Shown one piece after another: positions 8,188 to 16,996 of a stretch of 64,000 nt of DNA. The stretch comes from JBCCOW01 sp039025855. Lineage in GTDB: Bacteria > Planctomycetota > Phycisphaerae > Phycisphaerales > Phycisphaeraceae. How positions within the stretch are numbered: the first letter of the stretch is position 1; every line of letters begins with the position of its first letter. Both the position numbers and the translations under genes were made by a program. The stretch is taken from NCBI GenBank assembly GCA_039025855.1, contig JBCCNL010000011.1, positions 1 through 64,000 of the forward strand. Reading direction: 5' to 3'. The notes beneath the pieces were generated by a model. The model saw nothing but the letters and a program-made list of their open reading frames with translations, was not told the origin of the DNA and searched no databases.

Positions 8188-10221
8188 TCAGGCTGGGGAA
8201 TCGGCGCGAAGGTCGAGGTAGGCGAGCTGCTGGGGGGTCAGTTCGACGCCGAGCGCGGGGAGTGATGAGGTGGTCTCGCTGATCTGCCGGGGGCCGATGA
8301 GGGCGACCTGCGGGAAGGGCTGACCGAGGACGTAGGCGGCGGCGATGTTGATCGCGGAGACGCCAAACTGCTCGGCGAGCTCGAAGGCGCGTTCGCGACG
8401 CTGCTGGTTGTCGGGGGAGTCCCAGGAGTCGACATGGGTGACAAGGTAGTTCTGGCCGTCTCGGGAGACGAAGTAACCGCGGGCCTGGGACGACCAGGCG
8501 AAGTTGGGGGTCTGGGTGTCGGTATGCCACTGGCGGTGCTCGTCGGTGGTCGCGGCGACGCAACCCTTCCAGACGGGGTGGTTCATGCGGGCGAGGGAGA
8601 AGTTGTTGGAGGTCAGCGCGAAGCGACGCTTGCCGTTGGCCTCGGCGTAGGCGTTGGCCTCGTCGATGCGTGCGGGGGACCAGTTGGAGCCGCCGAAGAC
8701 GCCGATGCGGCCGGCCTCGGCGTGCTCGTGGAGCACGTCGACGAACTCGCCGACGGGGACGTCGAGGTTGTCGCGGTGCATGATGTAGATGGACACGCGA
8801 TCGAGGCCGAAGTCTTCGAGGGATTCGTGGAGCTGCTGGGTGAGTGCGTCGGGGTTGCAGTGCGGGGTGTGAGCGCCCTTGCAGATGAGATTGATCTGGT
8901 CGGGGATGCCGCGGGCTCGGAGGTAGTCGCCCATGACGCGTTGGCGGTGTCGGCCGTAGACGTAGGCGGTGTCGAAGGTGTTGCCGCCGGCCTCGATGAA
9001 CTGGTCCCAGACCGGGGCGGCGTCACGGAGGGCGTTTTTGTTATCGCAGCCGAGGACGAAGCGGGAGACAGGCTGATCGAGCCCCGGGATGTCCGTGTAG
9101 GTCATGCTGTGCCCAGGCCGAGGTCGTGGGGTTCGGCCGGCATCGGGCTGGTTGTGCTCTGGGGTTTCGTGGGGGTAGACGAGCCCGATCTCGCTGCGGC
9201 AGGCGTCGAGGACGCGGAGGTTGCTGATGGTGTCGGCATGGGACATCACCGGAGCGATGGTGGGGTCGCTGCCGGTCTTGCCCTCGGCAACAAGGCGCGC
9301 GAAGTCGGCGACTTCGTAAGCGAAGGAGGTCATCGTGGAAGAGACCTTGATCTGTTTGGGGTCTTTGCCGGCCTTGGTGAGCGTGATGACGCAGTCGGTG
9401 GCTTGGGCGCGGTCGTTGATCCAGGGGTCTGCGAGATGGATGGTTCCCTCGGTGCCAGTGATGTGGACATCGTTGGCATCGCGGAGGCGGACGCCGGTGG
9501 TGCACTGGGCGAGGAGGCCTTGCCCGAAGTCGAGGAGCATGGTGGCCCACTCGTCGACGCCGGTCTCGCCGAGGTGGCCATGGGCTTTGACGGAGACGGG
9601 GTGTGCGAACGGCTGGGGGTCGTCGGGGGTCAGCGCGGTGCCGGCGATGAGTCGGGCCATGTTGATGGCGTAGCAGCCGACGTCGAGGAGGCCGCCGCCG
9701 GCGAGCATGAGGTTGAAGAGTCGGCCTTCGGGGTTGAGGCCGCCGCGGAACGCGAAGTTGGAGCGGATGAGCTGGACGTCGCCGACGGCACGGTCCCGGA
9801 GGAGTTCGAGGAGCTTGTGGGTCTGCGGGTGCGAGCGTTCTTTGAAGGCTTCGACGAAGAGGAGTCCGGCACGTTCGGCGGCGTCGGCGATGCGTTCGGC
9901 GGATGCACCGTTGAGTGCGGCGGGCTTCTCGCAGAAGACGTGCTTGCCGGCCTCGAGGGCGCGGATGCACCACTGCGGGTGTTGCGGGTGCGGCGTCGAG
10001 ACGTAGACCGCGTCGACGTCGTCACGAGCGAGCAGCTCGTCGTAGCCTTCGACGGGGGTGGCGTCGTTGAGGCCATGCTCTTTGATGAAGGCCTGAGCAC
10101 GATCGAGTGAGCGGGAGCCGACCGCGGTAACAGTGCCGGCCTGGGCTTGCTTGATGCCGGCGATGAGGGCTTTGGCGATGCCGCCGGGGCCGAGGATGGC
10201 CCAGCGAAGGGGAGCGGTCAT
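8188..10221 (-). CDS. Gfo/Idh/MocA oxidoreductase fused to aldo/keto reductase
   Basis: One uninterrupted 677-residue frame. Residues 1-345 are a Gfo/Idh/MocA NAD(P)-dependent sugar dehydrogenase: Rossmann start WAILGPGGIAKALIAG, CEKPAALNG (the conserved EKP lysine) and a C-terminal beta domain. Residues about 370-677 are an aldo/keto reductase: FDTAYVYG with the catalytic Asp/Tyr, CKG, IYIMHRDN and a strand ending in GGSNWS. A linker containing Met (near 9104) joins them. The start at 10221 is chosen because the Rossmann motif begins at once. Both halves act on sugars or polyols, so the fusion may couple two redox steps. It is divergent from an AraC regulator that probably controls it. Confidence 0.85.
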   Translation of the reverse strand: MTAPLRWAILGPGGIAKALIAGIKQAQAGTVTAVGSRSLDRAQAFIKEHGLNDATPVEGYDELLARDDVDAVYVSTPHPQHPQWCIRALEAGKHVFCEKPAALNGASAERIADAAERAGLLFVEAFKERSHPQTHKLLELLRDRAVGDVQLIRSNFAFRGGLNPEGRLFNLMLAGGGLLDVGCYAINMARLIAGTALTPDDPQPFAHPVSVKAHGHLGETGVDEWATMLLDFGQGLLAQCTTGVRLRDANDVHITGTEGTIHLADPWINDRAQATDCVITLTKAGKDPKQIKVSSTMTSFAYEVADFARLVAEGKTGSDPTIAPVMSHADTISNLRVLDACRSEIGLVYPHETPEHNQPDAGRTPRPRPGHSMTYTDIPGLDQPVSRFVLGCDNKNALRDAAPVWDQFIEAGGNTFDTAYVYGRHRQRVMGDYLRARGIPDQINLICKGAHTPHCNPDALTQQLHESLEDFGLDRVSIYIMHRDNLDVPVGEFVDVLHEHAEAGRIGVFGGSNWSPARIDEANAYAEANGKRRFALTSNNFSLARMNHPVWKGCVAATTDEHRQWHTDTQTPNFAWSSQARGYFVSRDGQNYLVTHVDSWDSPDNQQRRERAFELAEQFGVSAINIAAAYVLGQPFPQVALIGPRQISETTSSLPALGVELTPQQLAYLDLRADSPA

Positions 10222-10337
10222 GGGGTGGCTTTCAAGGAGGGCGATGAACAGAGCGGGTGAACTACGAACGGCGGAAAGTACCAGCCGTGCAGCCCTTTGC
10301 CATGGACACGGTGGTGAGAGCATGTCATTATTGGCGT

Positions 10338-11210
10338 ATGTCAGAACGGACTGTCGAAGGCGAGAACCGGGTCGTGATCCGTCGGCTTGAGGCCAAAACG
10401 GGAGACGATCGGCTGGCGTGTGGCTACCACTGCAAGCCGCTGACCCGTTTTGGGTATCGACGACGGCCGCTGTCTTCTTACGTCATGGTCTATCTTTTGC
10501 GCGGCTCGGGATGGTTCACGGGGGCAGACGGGGAGCGTCGCCGTGTCTCGGCGGGGGATGTGCTGCAGCACGTGGTGGGCTACCCGCATTCGCTTGAGCC
10601 GGACGCGGACGGGCGGTGGTGGGAGTTCTGGTTTGACCTGCCGGGGGGCTTGGCGGCGAGCTTGTCAGATTTGGGGATTCTGCGGGAGGATCCGGTGATG
10701 ACGGTGGGGCTCTCACGCACACTGCGTGTGCTGTGCGACCGGCTCCTGCGTGCGGCGGAGGACGGACCGGCGAGCGACCGCGGCGCATCGGCGATGGCGG
10801 CGGCGGTAGAGCTCGCGTTGGCGTTGCACGGGCCGACCGCGTCACGGACGCGTGGTGCTCCGTCTTCCGGGAGCGGGCTCGACCAACAATTGGATACAGC
10901 ACGGCGTTGGCTGGAGGCAGACCCGGGTTCGGGCGAATCCATGCCGGCGCTCGCGGGACGGCTGGGGCTGGCGTACGACGTATTCCGCAAGGGGTTCCGC
11001 CAGCGCGTCGGGGTGTCGCCGCACGCCTATCGCATCCGGTGCCGGCTGGAGCTCGGGGACCACTTGATGACGCGGGAGGGCTTGAGCGTGAGCGAGACGG
11101 CGGCCCGGCTGGGGTACCCCGACGCGTTCTGTTTCAGCAAGCAGTACAAGCGGGTACGGGGGGTGCCGCCGAGCGCGGCCGGCCGAGAGGCGTCGGGCTC
11201 CGCGGGTTAG
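10338..11210 (+). CDS. AraC-family transcriptional regulator
   Basis: A 290-residue regulator. Residues about 15-120 form a cupin-like ligand domain (SYVMVYLLRGSGWF, then GDVLQHVVGYPHS). Residues 185-285 hold the double helix-turn-helix: MPALAGRLGLAYDVFRKGFRQ and LSVSETAARLGYPDAFCFSKQ, followed by the usual Phe-x-Lys-xx-Arg-GxxP end. The ATG at 10338 is chosen because residues before it look uncoded; 10257 and 10302 are alternatives. It lies head-to-head with the oxidoreductase fusion and 9 bases before the sulfatase. It is likely to sense a sugar and control this island. Confidence 0.88.
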   Translation: MSERTVEGENRVVIRRLEAKTGDDRLACGYHCKPLTRFGYRRRPLSSYVMVYLLRGSGWFTGADGERRRVSAGDVLQHVVGYPHSLEPDADGRWWEFWFDLPGGLAASLSDLGILREDPVMTVGLSRTLRVLCDRLLRAAEDGPASDRGASAMAAAVELALALHGPTASRTRGAPSSGSGLDQQLDTARRWLEADPGSGESMPALAGRLGLAYDVFRKGFRQRVGVSPHAYRIRCRLELGDHLMTREGLSVSETAARLGYPDAFCFSKQYKRVRGVPPSAAGREASGSAG

Positions 11211-11219
11211 CATGCGCGG

Positions 11220-12707
11220 ATGAGCGAAACACGTCCGAACCTGGTGATGATTCTGATTGACGACCTGGGCTGGGCCGACCTCGGGTGCTTCGGCAGCTCG
11301 TTCTATGAGACGCCGAACCTGGACCGGATGGCGAAGGGTGGGCTGCGGTTTACGGATGCGTATGCGTCTTGCCCGGTGTGTTCGCCCACGCGGGCGTCGC
11401 TGATGAGTGGGCAGTATCCGGCCCGAGTGGGGATCACGAACTACATCGCCGGGAATGCGTGGGGCAAGCTGATGGGTGTGCCGTATTTCCACGAGCTGCC
11501 CAGGTCGGTCACCGCGTTGCCGGAGGTGCTCAAGGGCAGCGGGTACGCGACCTATCACGTGGGCAAGTGGCACCTAGGCGAAACGGCGGAGCATTGGCCG
11601 CAGGCCTTTGGGTTTGATGTGAATGTGGCGGGCTGCGGGATGGGCCATCCGCGGCACGGATACTTCAGTCCGTACTCCATCCCGAACCTGGAAGATGGCG
11701 ATGAGGGCGAGTACCTGACGGACCGCCTGACGGATGAGGCGGTGGCGTTGCTGGATCGGCACGGCACGGGCGGCGACGCGGCGGGGCAGCCGTTCTTCTT
11801 GAACCTCGCGCACTACACGGTGCACACGCCGCTGCAGGCGCCCGCCGAGCTGGTCGCGAAGTACGAGGCCAAAGCCGAGGCGATGGGGATCGATCAGGAC
11901 GCGGTACTCGAAGAGGGCGAGGCGATGGCGGGGTTGCATCAGATCGGCAAGCGGATGCTGCGTCGGCGTGTGCAGTCGCACCCGGTGTACGCGGCGATGG
12001 TGGAGACGATGGACCGCAGCGTCGGGCGGGTCGTCGACAAGCTCGAAGCGTTAGGGTTGCTGGACGATACGCTGATCGTGTTCAGTTCGGATAACGGTGG
12101 GCTGTCGACGGCGGAGGGTTCGCCGACATGCAACGCCCCGCTGCGTGAGGGCAAGGGCTGGATCGAGGAAGGCGGCAACCGGGTGAGCCAGATCGCCCAC
12201 TGGCCGGCGGTGATCGACGCGGGTCGGATTACCGCGGAGCCGACGACGACGCCGGACCTGTTTGCGACGTTTGTCGAGGCGGCGGGGCAGTCGTTGCCGG
12301 AAGGCACGGAGATCGACGGGGTGTCGCTGATGCCGGTGCTCAAAGGCGAGGCCTTTGAGCGCGGCGCAATCTTCTGGCACTACCCGCACTACTCGAATCA
12401 GGGCGGCGTGCCGAGCTGCTCGATCCGCAAAGGGCGGTGGAAGCTGTCGGAGTATTTCGAGGACGGGCGTCGGACGCTGTTCGATGTGGTCACGGACCCG
12501 GGCGAGACGACGGACCGACTCGACGCTGAGCCCGAGTTGGCTGCGGAACTGCACGCGGAGCTCGTGGCGTGGCGGGCGTCGATCGAGGCGACGATCCCCG
12601 GGCCGAACCCCTACTACGAGCAGATGGCGAGCGGGGCGATGCGGGCACCGGACGGCGCGGGTCTGATTGACGGCAAGCCCGTGCCCATCCCGGGGTCGGA
12701 TCACTGA
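11220..12707 (+). CDS. Cytosolic type I sulfatase
   Basis: A 495-residue arylsulfatase-family enzyme that removes sulfate esters. The N-terminal metal-binding motif is NLVMILIDDLGWADLG. The formylglycine signature CSPTRAS has the modified Cys at residue 54. YHVGKWHLG (active-site Lys and His) and VFSSDNGG (metal-binding Asp-Asn) follow. The C-terminal small domain is complete. There is no signal peptide: the protein begins directly with the first strand, so it should act in the cytosol on imported sulfated mono- or oligosaccharides. It needs a formylglycine-generating enzyme, not seen in the window. Nine bases after the AraC gene, so probably co-transcribed with it. Confidence 0.93.
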   Translation: MSETRPNLVMILIDDLGWADLGCFGSSFYETPNLDRMAKGGLRFTDAYASCPVCSPTRASLMSGQYPARVGITNYIAGNAWGKLMGVPYFHELPRSVTALPEVLKGSGYATYHVGKWHLGETAEHWPQAFGFDVNVAGCGMGHPRHGYFSPYSIPNLEDGDEGEYLTDRLTDEAVALLDRHGTGGDAAGQPFFLNLAHYTVHTPLQAPAELVAKYEAKAEAMGIDQDAVLEEGEAMAGLHQIGKRMLRRRVQSHPVYAAMVETMDRSVGRVVDKLEALGLLDDTLIVFSSDNGGLSTAEGSPTCNAPLREGKGWIEEGGNRVSQIAHWPAVIDAGRITAEPTTTPDLFATFVEAAGQSLPEGTEIDGVSLMPVLKGEAFERGAIFWHYPHYSNQGGVPSCSIRKGRWKLSEYFEDGRRTLFDVVTDPGETTDRLDAEPELAAELHAELVAWRASIEATIPGPNPYYEQMASGAMRAPDGAGLIDGKPVPIPGSDH

Positions 12708-12722
12708 ACCCGTAACGCTGCG

Positions 12723-13535
12723 TCACCGTGTCGGGTCCCCCACCGAGCCCGCGAGTTCGACCTCGCGGCGGTAGGCGAGCGGCGGCAGCCCGTAGTGCTG
12801 CTTGAAGAGCTTTGAGAAGTGGAACGGGTCGTCGTAGCCCACGCGTCGCCCGATCACGTTGGCGGGCTCACGGGTCTGACGCAAGAGGTCAGCGGCGCGG
12901 TGCATCCGGCAGCGGATGACAAAAGCGGTCGGCGGCAACCCGGCCAGTGCTTTGAACCGTCGGCGGAACTGGACCAACGACAGGTGCTGCGTCCGCGCCG
13001 CCGCCTCGAAGTCGGGCGTCTGCTCAGGCCGGTCGCGGATCGCGTCGAGCAGCGCATCGAGCGGATCGTCGGCGTCACGGGCTTCCACCCCTTCCGCGAG
13101 GTCCAGCAAGAGCCCCTCGAGCAGGTGGACCGCACGTGGCGGCGTGGGGCCCGGGCGTGACACCCAACCGATCAGCCGATCGAACGCCCCAGCAAAACGC
13201 TCCGCATCGCGCACGGGCCGCCAAGGCTGATCCGACGCCGGCAGCAGCCCGGACCGGTGCAGCCGATCGGCACGCGGACCCCGGAAGCTGACGAACCGCT
13301 GGTCCCACGCCTCGCCCTCTCCACAGCCATAACGAAACCTCGTCCCCGGAACCGTCCAGAACGCCACGGGGGTCACCAGCTCGATCACTCGGCCGACGGG
13401 TGTCTGCCAACGCAGCGTCCCCGAAGCGGCGAAGTTCAGCGCGTAGCCGGCGAATGCGCGATCGATCCAAACCGAACACGCCGGCGCGTGAGCCGCTGCC
13501 CAGAGCTCGAGGCCGCCGAAATACTGCATGACCAT
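12723..13535 (-). CDS. AraC-family transcriptional regulator
   Basis: A 270-residue regulator with an N-terminal cupin-like sensor (residues 1-110, including RVIELVTPVAFWTVPGTRFRY) and a C-terminal double HTH (residues 165-260: FEAAARTQHLSLVQFRRRFK, then VIGRRVGYDDPFHFSKLFKQHYG-type sequence, ending GLPPLAYRR). The start is ATG 13535, or 13529 (MQYFGG). It is divergent from the PhyH dioxygenase, and the intergenic region holds two direct ATGACCAT repeats 21 bases apart. It converges on the sulfatase with a 15-base gap. Probably regulates the dioxygenase or the hydrolase next to it. Confidence 0.88.
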   Translation of the reverse strand: MVMQYFGGLELWAAAHAPACSVWIDRAFAGYALNFAASGTLRWQTPVGRVIELVTPVAFWTVPGTRFRYGCGEGEAWDQRFVSFRGPRADRLHRSGLLPASDQPWRPVRDAERFAGAFDRLIGWVSRPGPTPPRAVHLLEGLLLDLAEGVEARDADDPLDALLDAIRDRPEQTPDFEAAARTQHLSLVQFRRRFKALAGLPPTAFVIRCRMHRAADLLRQTREPANVIGRRVGYDDPFHFSKLFKQHYGLPPLAYRREVELAGSVGDPTR

Positions 13536-13556
13536 AAACTACAAAATAATGACCAT
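13528..13556 (+). promoter_or_regulatory. Direct-repeat pair, AraC-type binding-site candidate
   Basis: Two identical octamers, ATGACCAT at 13528-13535 and at 13549-13556, with 21 bases between their starts, i.e. two helical turns on the same face. This is the usual geometry for half-sites of an AraC dimer. The first octamer overlaps the start codon region of the AraC gene, so binding could repress it. Inference from sequence only. Confidence 0.4.
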
Positions 13557-13634
13557 CGCGGACATGGCATCTACTCAGAAGGCGGGTAAATTCCCGTATC
13601 ACACCGATTTTAATGCCATCAAGGAGCTCAATCC

Positions 13635-14363
13635 ATGTCCGAATCTGACCGCCGCACCCCGCTCACCGAAGACCAAATCGAACAATATTACCGTGAGGGC
13701 TACATCCTCCTGCCCCAGCTAGCGACGCCCGAGCGGGTCCAATCGGTGCTGGAAGAAGCCCAGCAGTACCCCGTGGAGGCCGGCGGCCGGTGGACACCCC
13801 GGATCTTCGATCACGACGAGCCGACCAAGGATGCGGCGATGCACACGCTGCTGACCGACCCCAACATCGTCGGGGCGGTGGAGCAGGTCTTCGAGGCGAC
13901 CGCCCGGGTCTACTACGGCATGCTCGCGGTGGTCCCGGCCCAGGGCGGTTCGGGCCTGCAGTGGCACCAGGACAACCAGTACCAGCTCATCCTTGGCCGG
14001 GCGTTGAACATGTTCGTCGCTGTCAGCGACATCACGCCCGACATGGCCAACCTCTGGGTCGCGCCCGAGTCGCACCGCTCCGGCCTGCTGCAGTCCGAAC
14101 TCGACGAGTTCGGGCACCGCTTCACCCCCGAGCCCGAGAACCCCCTGCCCCTGCCCGCACTGAAGCAGGGCGACGTCTGCCTCTTCGACCGCTTCACGCT
14201 ACACCGATCCAAGACGAATACTACCGACCGACACCGCTACGCCTACGCCGCGCAGTACATGGAGTTCAACGGCCGCATCGGCAAGACCGGGCAGAAGGAC
14301 CCCAAGCGGATGACCGTCGACGACCTCACCGCCACCTGGACGCCCGCCACGGCCGGTGCATGA
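13635..14363 (+). CDS. Phytanoyl-CoA dioxygenase (PhyH) family protein
   Basis: A 242-residue Fe(II)/2-oxoglutarate oxygenase. The metal triad is visible as H111-x-D113 (WHQDNQ) and H190 (FTLHRSKTN), with an Arg ten residues further on that could bind 2-oxoglutarate. N-terminal EQYYREGYILLP is the typical PhyH opening. The start has a good AAGGAG ribosome binding site about 8 bases upstream. Substrates of such planctomycete proteins are mostly unknown small metabolites. The neighbours suggest sugar or sugar-derivative metabolism rather than phytanate. It converges on the alpha/beta hydrolase 9 bases away. Confidence 0.87.
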   Translation: MSESDRRTPLTEDQIEQYYREGYILLPQLATPERVQSVLEEAQQYPVEAGGRWTPRIFDHDEPTKDAAMHTLLTDPNIVGAVEQVFEATARVYYGMLAVVPAQGGSGLQWHQDNQYQLILGRALNMFVAVSDITPDMANLWVAPESHRSGLLQSELDEFGHRFTPEPENPLPLPALKQGDVCLFDRFTLHRSKTNTTDRHRYAYAAQYMEFNGRIGKTGQKDPKRMTVDDLTATWTPATAGA

Positions 14364-14372
14364 AACGGCGAG

Positions 14373-15485
14373 TCAGCCACCCGCTGACAAGTGCCGGTCC
14401 ACAAAGTCGAACACCGCGTCGTCCGCCCGGTCGATCTCGTGACCGCCCGCGTGCTCGTGATACAGAAGCCGATCGGCGATCCCGAGCCGGGCATACCACG
14501 AGCTCACGTGTTCCACCGCCGCCGCGGCGTTGGCGACGATGATGTGGTCATCGCCCCGACCGATCTCGAGCGCGAGCGGCCCCGGACAGATCAGCCCGCC
14601 GAGCTCCGCGGGCGCAAACTGCCGGAGGCCGCCGGGCCACGCAAGGTCATGCATCACCGCTTGCGGGGACCCGTCGTTCATGCAGGCCGACGCCGCCGCG
14701 ACGCGGATGCGGGGCTCCAGCGCGCTGGTCAGCAGCGTCAGCATGCCGCCGTAGCTGAGCCCAAACATGCCGACCGGGGTGTCTTGCAACTCGGGCATGG
14801 CGAGCGCCGCATCAAGCAAACGCAGGATGCCGAACGACTCGAGCCCAAGGAGCGTGCCGCCGGTCGCGGTCAGCATCCCGTGCCACTGTCCCGGGTTAAG
14901 GCCGGCGGGGTCGCCACGGTCAGGCTGCGCGCCCGGCGCGATCTCGTCTTCTGGTCCGGGGTGGAAGTCCGGAGCCCAGCGGGTGACCTGCGGGGCGAGC
15001 ACCGCCAGGCCGCGTTGGCGGAGGCGGTTGACCATATCGCCGTAGTTGGCGATGCGGAAAAAGTTCGCGACCAGCTCCGGCGTACCGAGCCCGCCGTGCT
15101 GAGCGATGACCAGCCCGCGCAACGGCACCGGCTTGTCGTCGTGCTCCGGCAGGAACAGCAGCCCATACATCGATACCCCCGGCAACGCCTCGGCATGAAC
15201 CCGCTCGATCGTCCCGAACTCGTCCCGCCCCACCGCCTCACGCCGGAGCGCGGGGGGTTCCGGCTCGGCCACCTCGGTCCACGGCCAGCCGAGCAGCTGT
15301 TTCAGATCATCACGATACTTCGGCAACGACGCGGCCCACGCCTCGGCACTCTCAAGCGACGGAACGAAATACGCCAGCCGTGCTTCGGCCGCCGCCGCAA
15401 ACCGCTGCCGCATGAGCCCACGCAACTCGGCGTGGAACGCACCACGATGGGCGTTACCGGCATCGGCGGGCTCTTGATACGTCAT
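14373..15485 (-). CDS. Alpha/beta hydrolase (acetylesterase-like)
   Basis: A 370-residue serine hydrolase. The oxyanion-side strand is LVIAQHGGLG (126-134), the nucleophile elbow GLSYGG has Ser244, the acid is probably in GRGDDH and the catalytic His in HEHAGGHEID near the C-terminus. There is no signal peptide, so it is cytosolic. The N-terminal 100 residues form the helical lid region found in large dienelactone hydrolase- or acetylxylan esterase-like proteins of planctomycetes. Beside a GH10 xylanase and a sulfatase, a role as sugar-ester esterase is plausible, but substrate is not determinable from sequence. Gap to eno is 40 bases, same strand. Confidence 0.8.
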   Translation of the reverse strand: MTYQEPADAGNAHRGAFHAELRGLMRQRFAAAAEARLAYFVPSLESAEAWAASLPKYRDDLKQLLGWPWTEVAEPEPPALRREAVGRDEFGTIERVHAEALPGVSMYGLLFLPEHDDKPVPLRGLVIAQHGGLGTPELVANFFRIANYGDMVNRLRQRGLAVLAPQVTRWAPDFHPGPEDEIAPGAQPDRGDPAGLNPGQWHGMLTATGGTLLGLESFGILRLLDAALAMPELQDTPVGMFGLSYGGMLTLLTSALEPRIRVAAASACMNDGSPQAVMHDLAWPGGLRQFAPAELGGLICPGPLALEIGRGDDHIIVANAAAAVEHVSSWYARLGIADRLLYHEHAGGHEIDRADDAVFDFVDRHLSAGG

Positions 15486-15525
15486 CTCTCAAACACGCTG
15501 CAGGGCGATCGGGCGTGCGGCCTGC

Positions 15526-16827
15526 TCAGCCCTTGGACCACATGCCGCCGCCGTAGACGGCGTTGTCGCCGAGCTCCTCAGCGATGCGGAGCAGCTGGTT
15601 GTACTTCGCGTTGCGGTCGCTACGGCAGGGGGCGCCGGTCTTGATCTGGCCGCAGTTCGTGGCCACCGAGATGTCGGCGATGGTCGCGTCCTCGGTCTCG
15701 CCCGAGCGGTGCGAAAGGACGGCCGAATACTGGTTACGGATCGCAAGGTTGACCGCGTCGAACGTTTCGCTGAGCGTACCGATCTGGTTGACCTTCACGA
15801 GGATCGAATTAGCGCAGCCCTCGTCGATGCCGCGCTTGAGGAACTTGGGGTTGGTCACGAACAGGTCGTCACCGACGAGCTGGACGGTGTCGCCGATCTT
15901 GTCGGTCAGCGTCTTCCAGCCGGCCCAGTCGTTCTCCGCCAAGCCGTCCTCGATCGAGCGGATCGGGTACTTCGAGCACCACTCGGCCCACAATGCGGCC
16001 ATGTCGTCTGAACTAATGATCTCTTGCGTCGATGAGAAGAACTTGTAGCCTTCCTTGCCGTCCTTTTCGGCTTCGTTCCACAGCTCGGACGTCGCGGGGT
16101 CGAGGGCCACGAAGATCTGCTCGCCCCATTTGTAACCGGCCTTATCGGTGGCCTCTTCAATGATCTTCAGGGCGTCCTCGTTGTCCTTAAGGTTGGGCGC
16201 GAAGCCGCCCTCGTCACCGACCGCGGTGGACAGGCCCTTGTCGTGCAACACCCCCTTGAGGGCGTGGTAAATCTCAACACCCGCCCGGAAGGCATCCGCG
16301 AAGTTGTCGAAACCCCATGGCTGAATCATAAACTCCTGGAAGTCGACGGTGTTGTCTGCGTGCTTGCCGCCGTTGAGGATGTTCATCATGGGCACGGGCA
16401 GCGTCTTGGCGGCGGAGCCCCCGAGGTAGCGGTAGAGGGGCAGGCCTGACGCGTCCGCCGCCGCGTGGGCGACCGCCATCGAAACCCCCAGCACCGCGTT
16501 GGCCCCGAGCTTCGACTTCGTCGGCGTCCCGTCCAGATCGAGCATGGTCTGATCGACGTGCTCCTGGTCCCGGGCATCAAGCCCGATGAGCTCGGGGGCG
16601 ATCATGGTGTTGACGTTCTCGACCGCCTTGAGCACCGACTTGCCGAGGTAGTACGACTTGTCGCCATCGCGGAGCTCGACCGCTTCGTTCTCACCAGTGG
16701 ACGCACCCGAGGGAACCGCGGCGCGGCCCATCGACCCGTCAACGAGGTGAACCTCGACCTCGACGGTGGGGTTGCCGCGGGAGTCGAGGACCTGTCGGCC
16801 GTGGACGATATCGATGTCGAAGCTCAT
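15526..16827 (-). CDS. eno: Enolase
   Basis: Phosphopyruvate hydratase of glycolysis (2-phosphoglycerate to phosphoenolpyruvate), cytosolic, Mg-dependent. The 433-residue length is typical. Visible motifs: GNPTVEVEVHLVDGS and GAPSGASTG-like substrate loop near the N-terminus (SGASTGENEA), the metal region LVGDDLFVTN, the signature ILVKVNQIGTLSET and SHRSGETED. The C-terminus ends in a short YGGGMWSKG tail. It lies inside the sugar-degradation island, upstream of the hydrolase on the same strand. A TGCTACACT extended -10-like sequence is visible about 80 bases upstream of the ATG. Confidence 0.98.
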   Translation of the reverse strand: MSFDIDIVHGRQVLDSRGNPTVEVEVHLVDGSMGRAAVPSGASTGENEAVELRDGDKSYYLGKSVLKAVENVNTMIAPELIGLDARDQEHVDQTMLDLDGTPTKSKLGANAVLGVSMAVAHAAADASGLPLYRYLGGSAAKTLPVPMMNILNGGKHADNTVDFQEFMIQPWGFDNFADAFRAGVEIYHALKGVLHDKGLSTAVGDEGGFAPNLKDNEDALKIIEEATDKAGYKWGEQIFVALDPATSELWNEAEKDGKEGYKFFSSTQEIISSDDMAALWAEWCSKYPIRSIEDGLAENDWAGWKTLTDKIGDTVQLVGDDLFVTNPKFLKRGIDEGCANSILVKVNQIGTLSETFDAVNLAIRNQYSAVLSHRSGETEDATIADISVATNCGQIKTGAPCRSDRNAKYNQLLRIAEELGDNAVYGGGMWSKG

Positions 16828-16996
16828 GGTTTTGGCTCTTTTCAGGGGGGTGTGGTTTGGAATCCGGCGCGAGGCACCACGCCGATCATTGGGGCGGCGA
16901 GTGTAGCAAGTCCGTGTGACGCGTTGGTGTGGGGTGACAGGCCGGGTGCGGGTCGCGTAGCCTGATCCGCTGGGTACGACACCACGGAGCCTAGCG

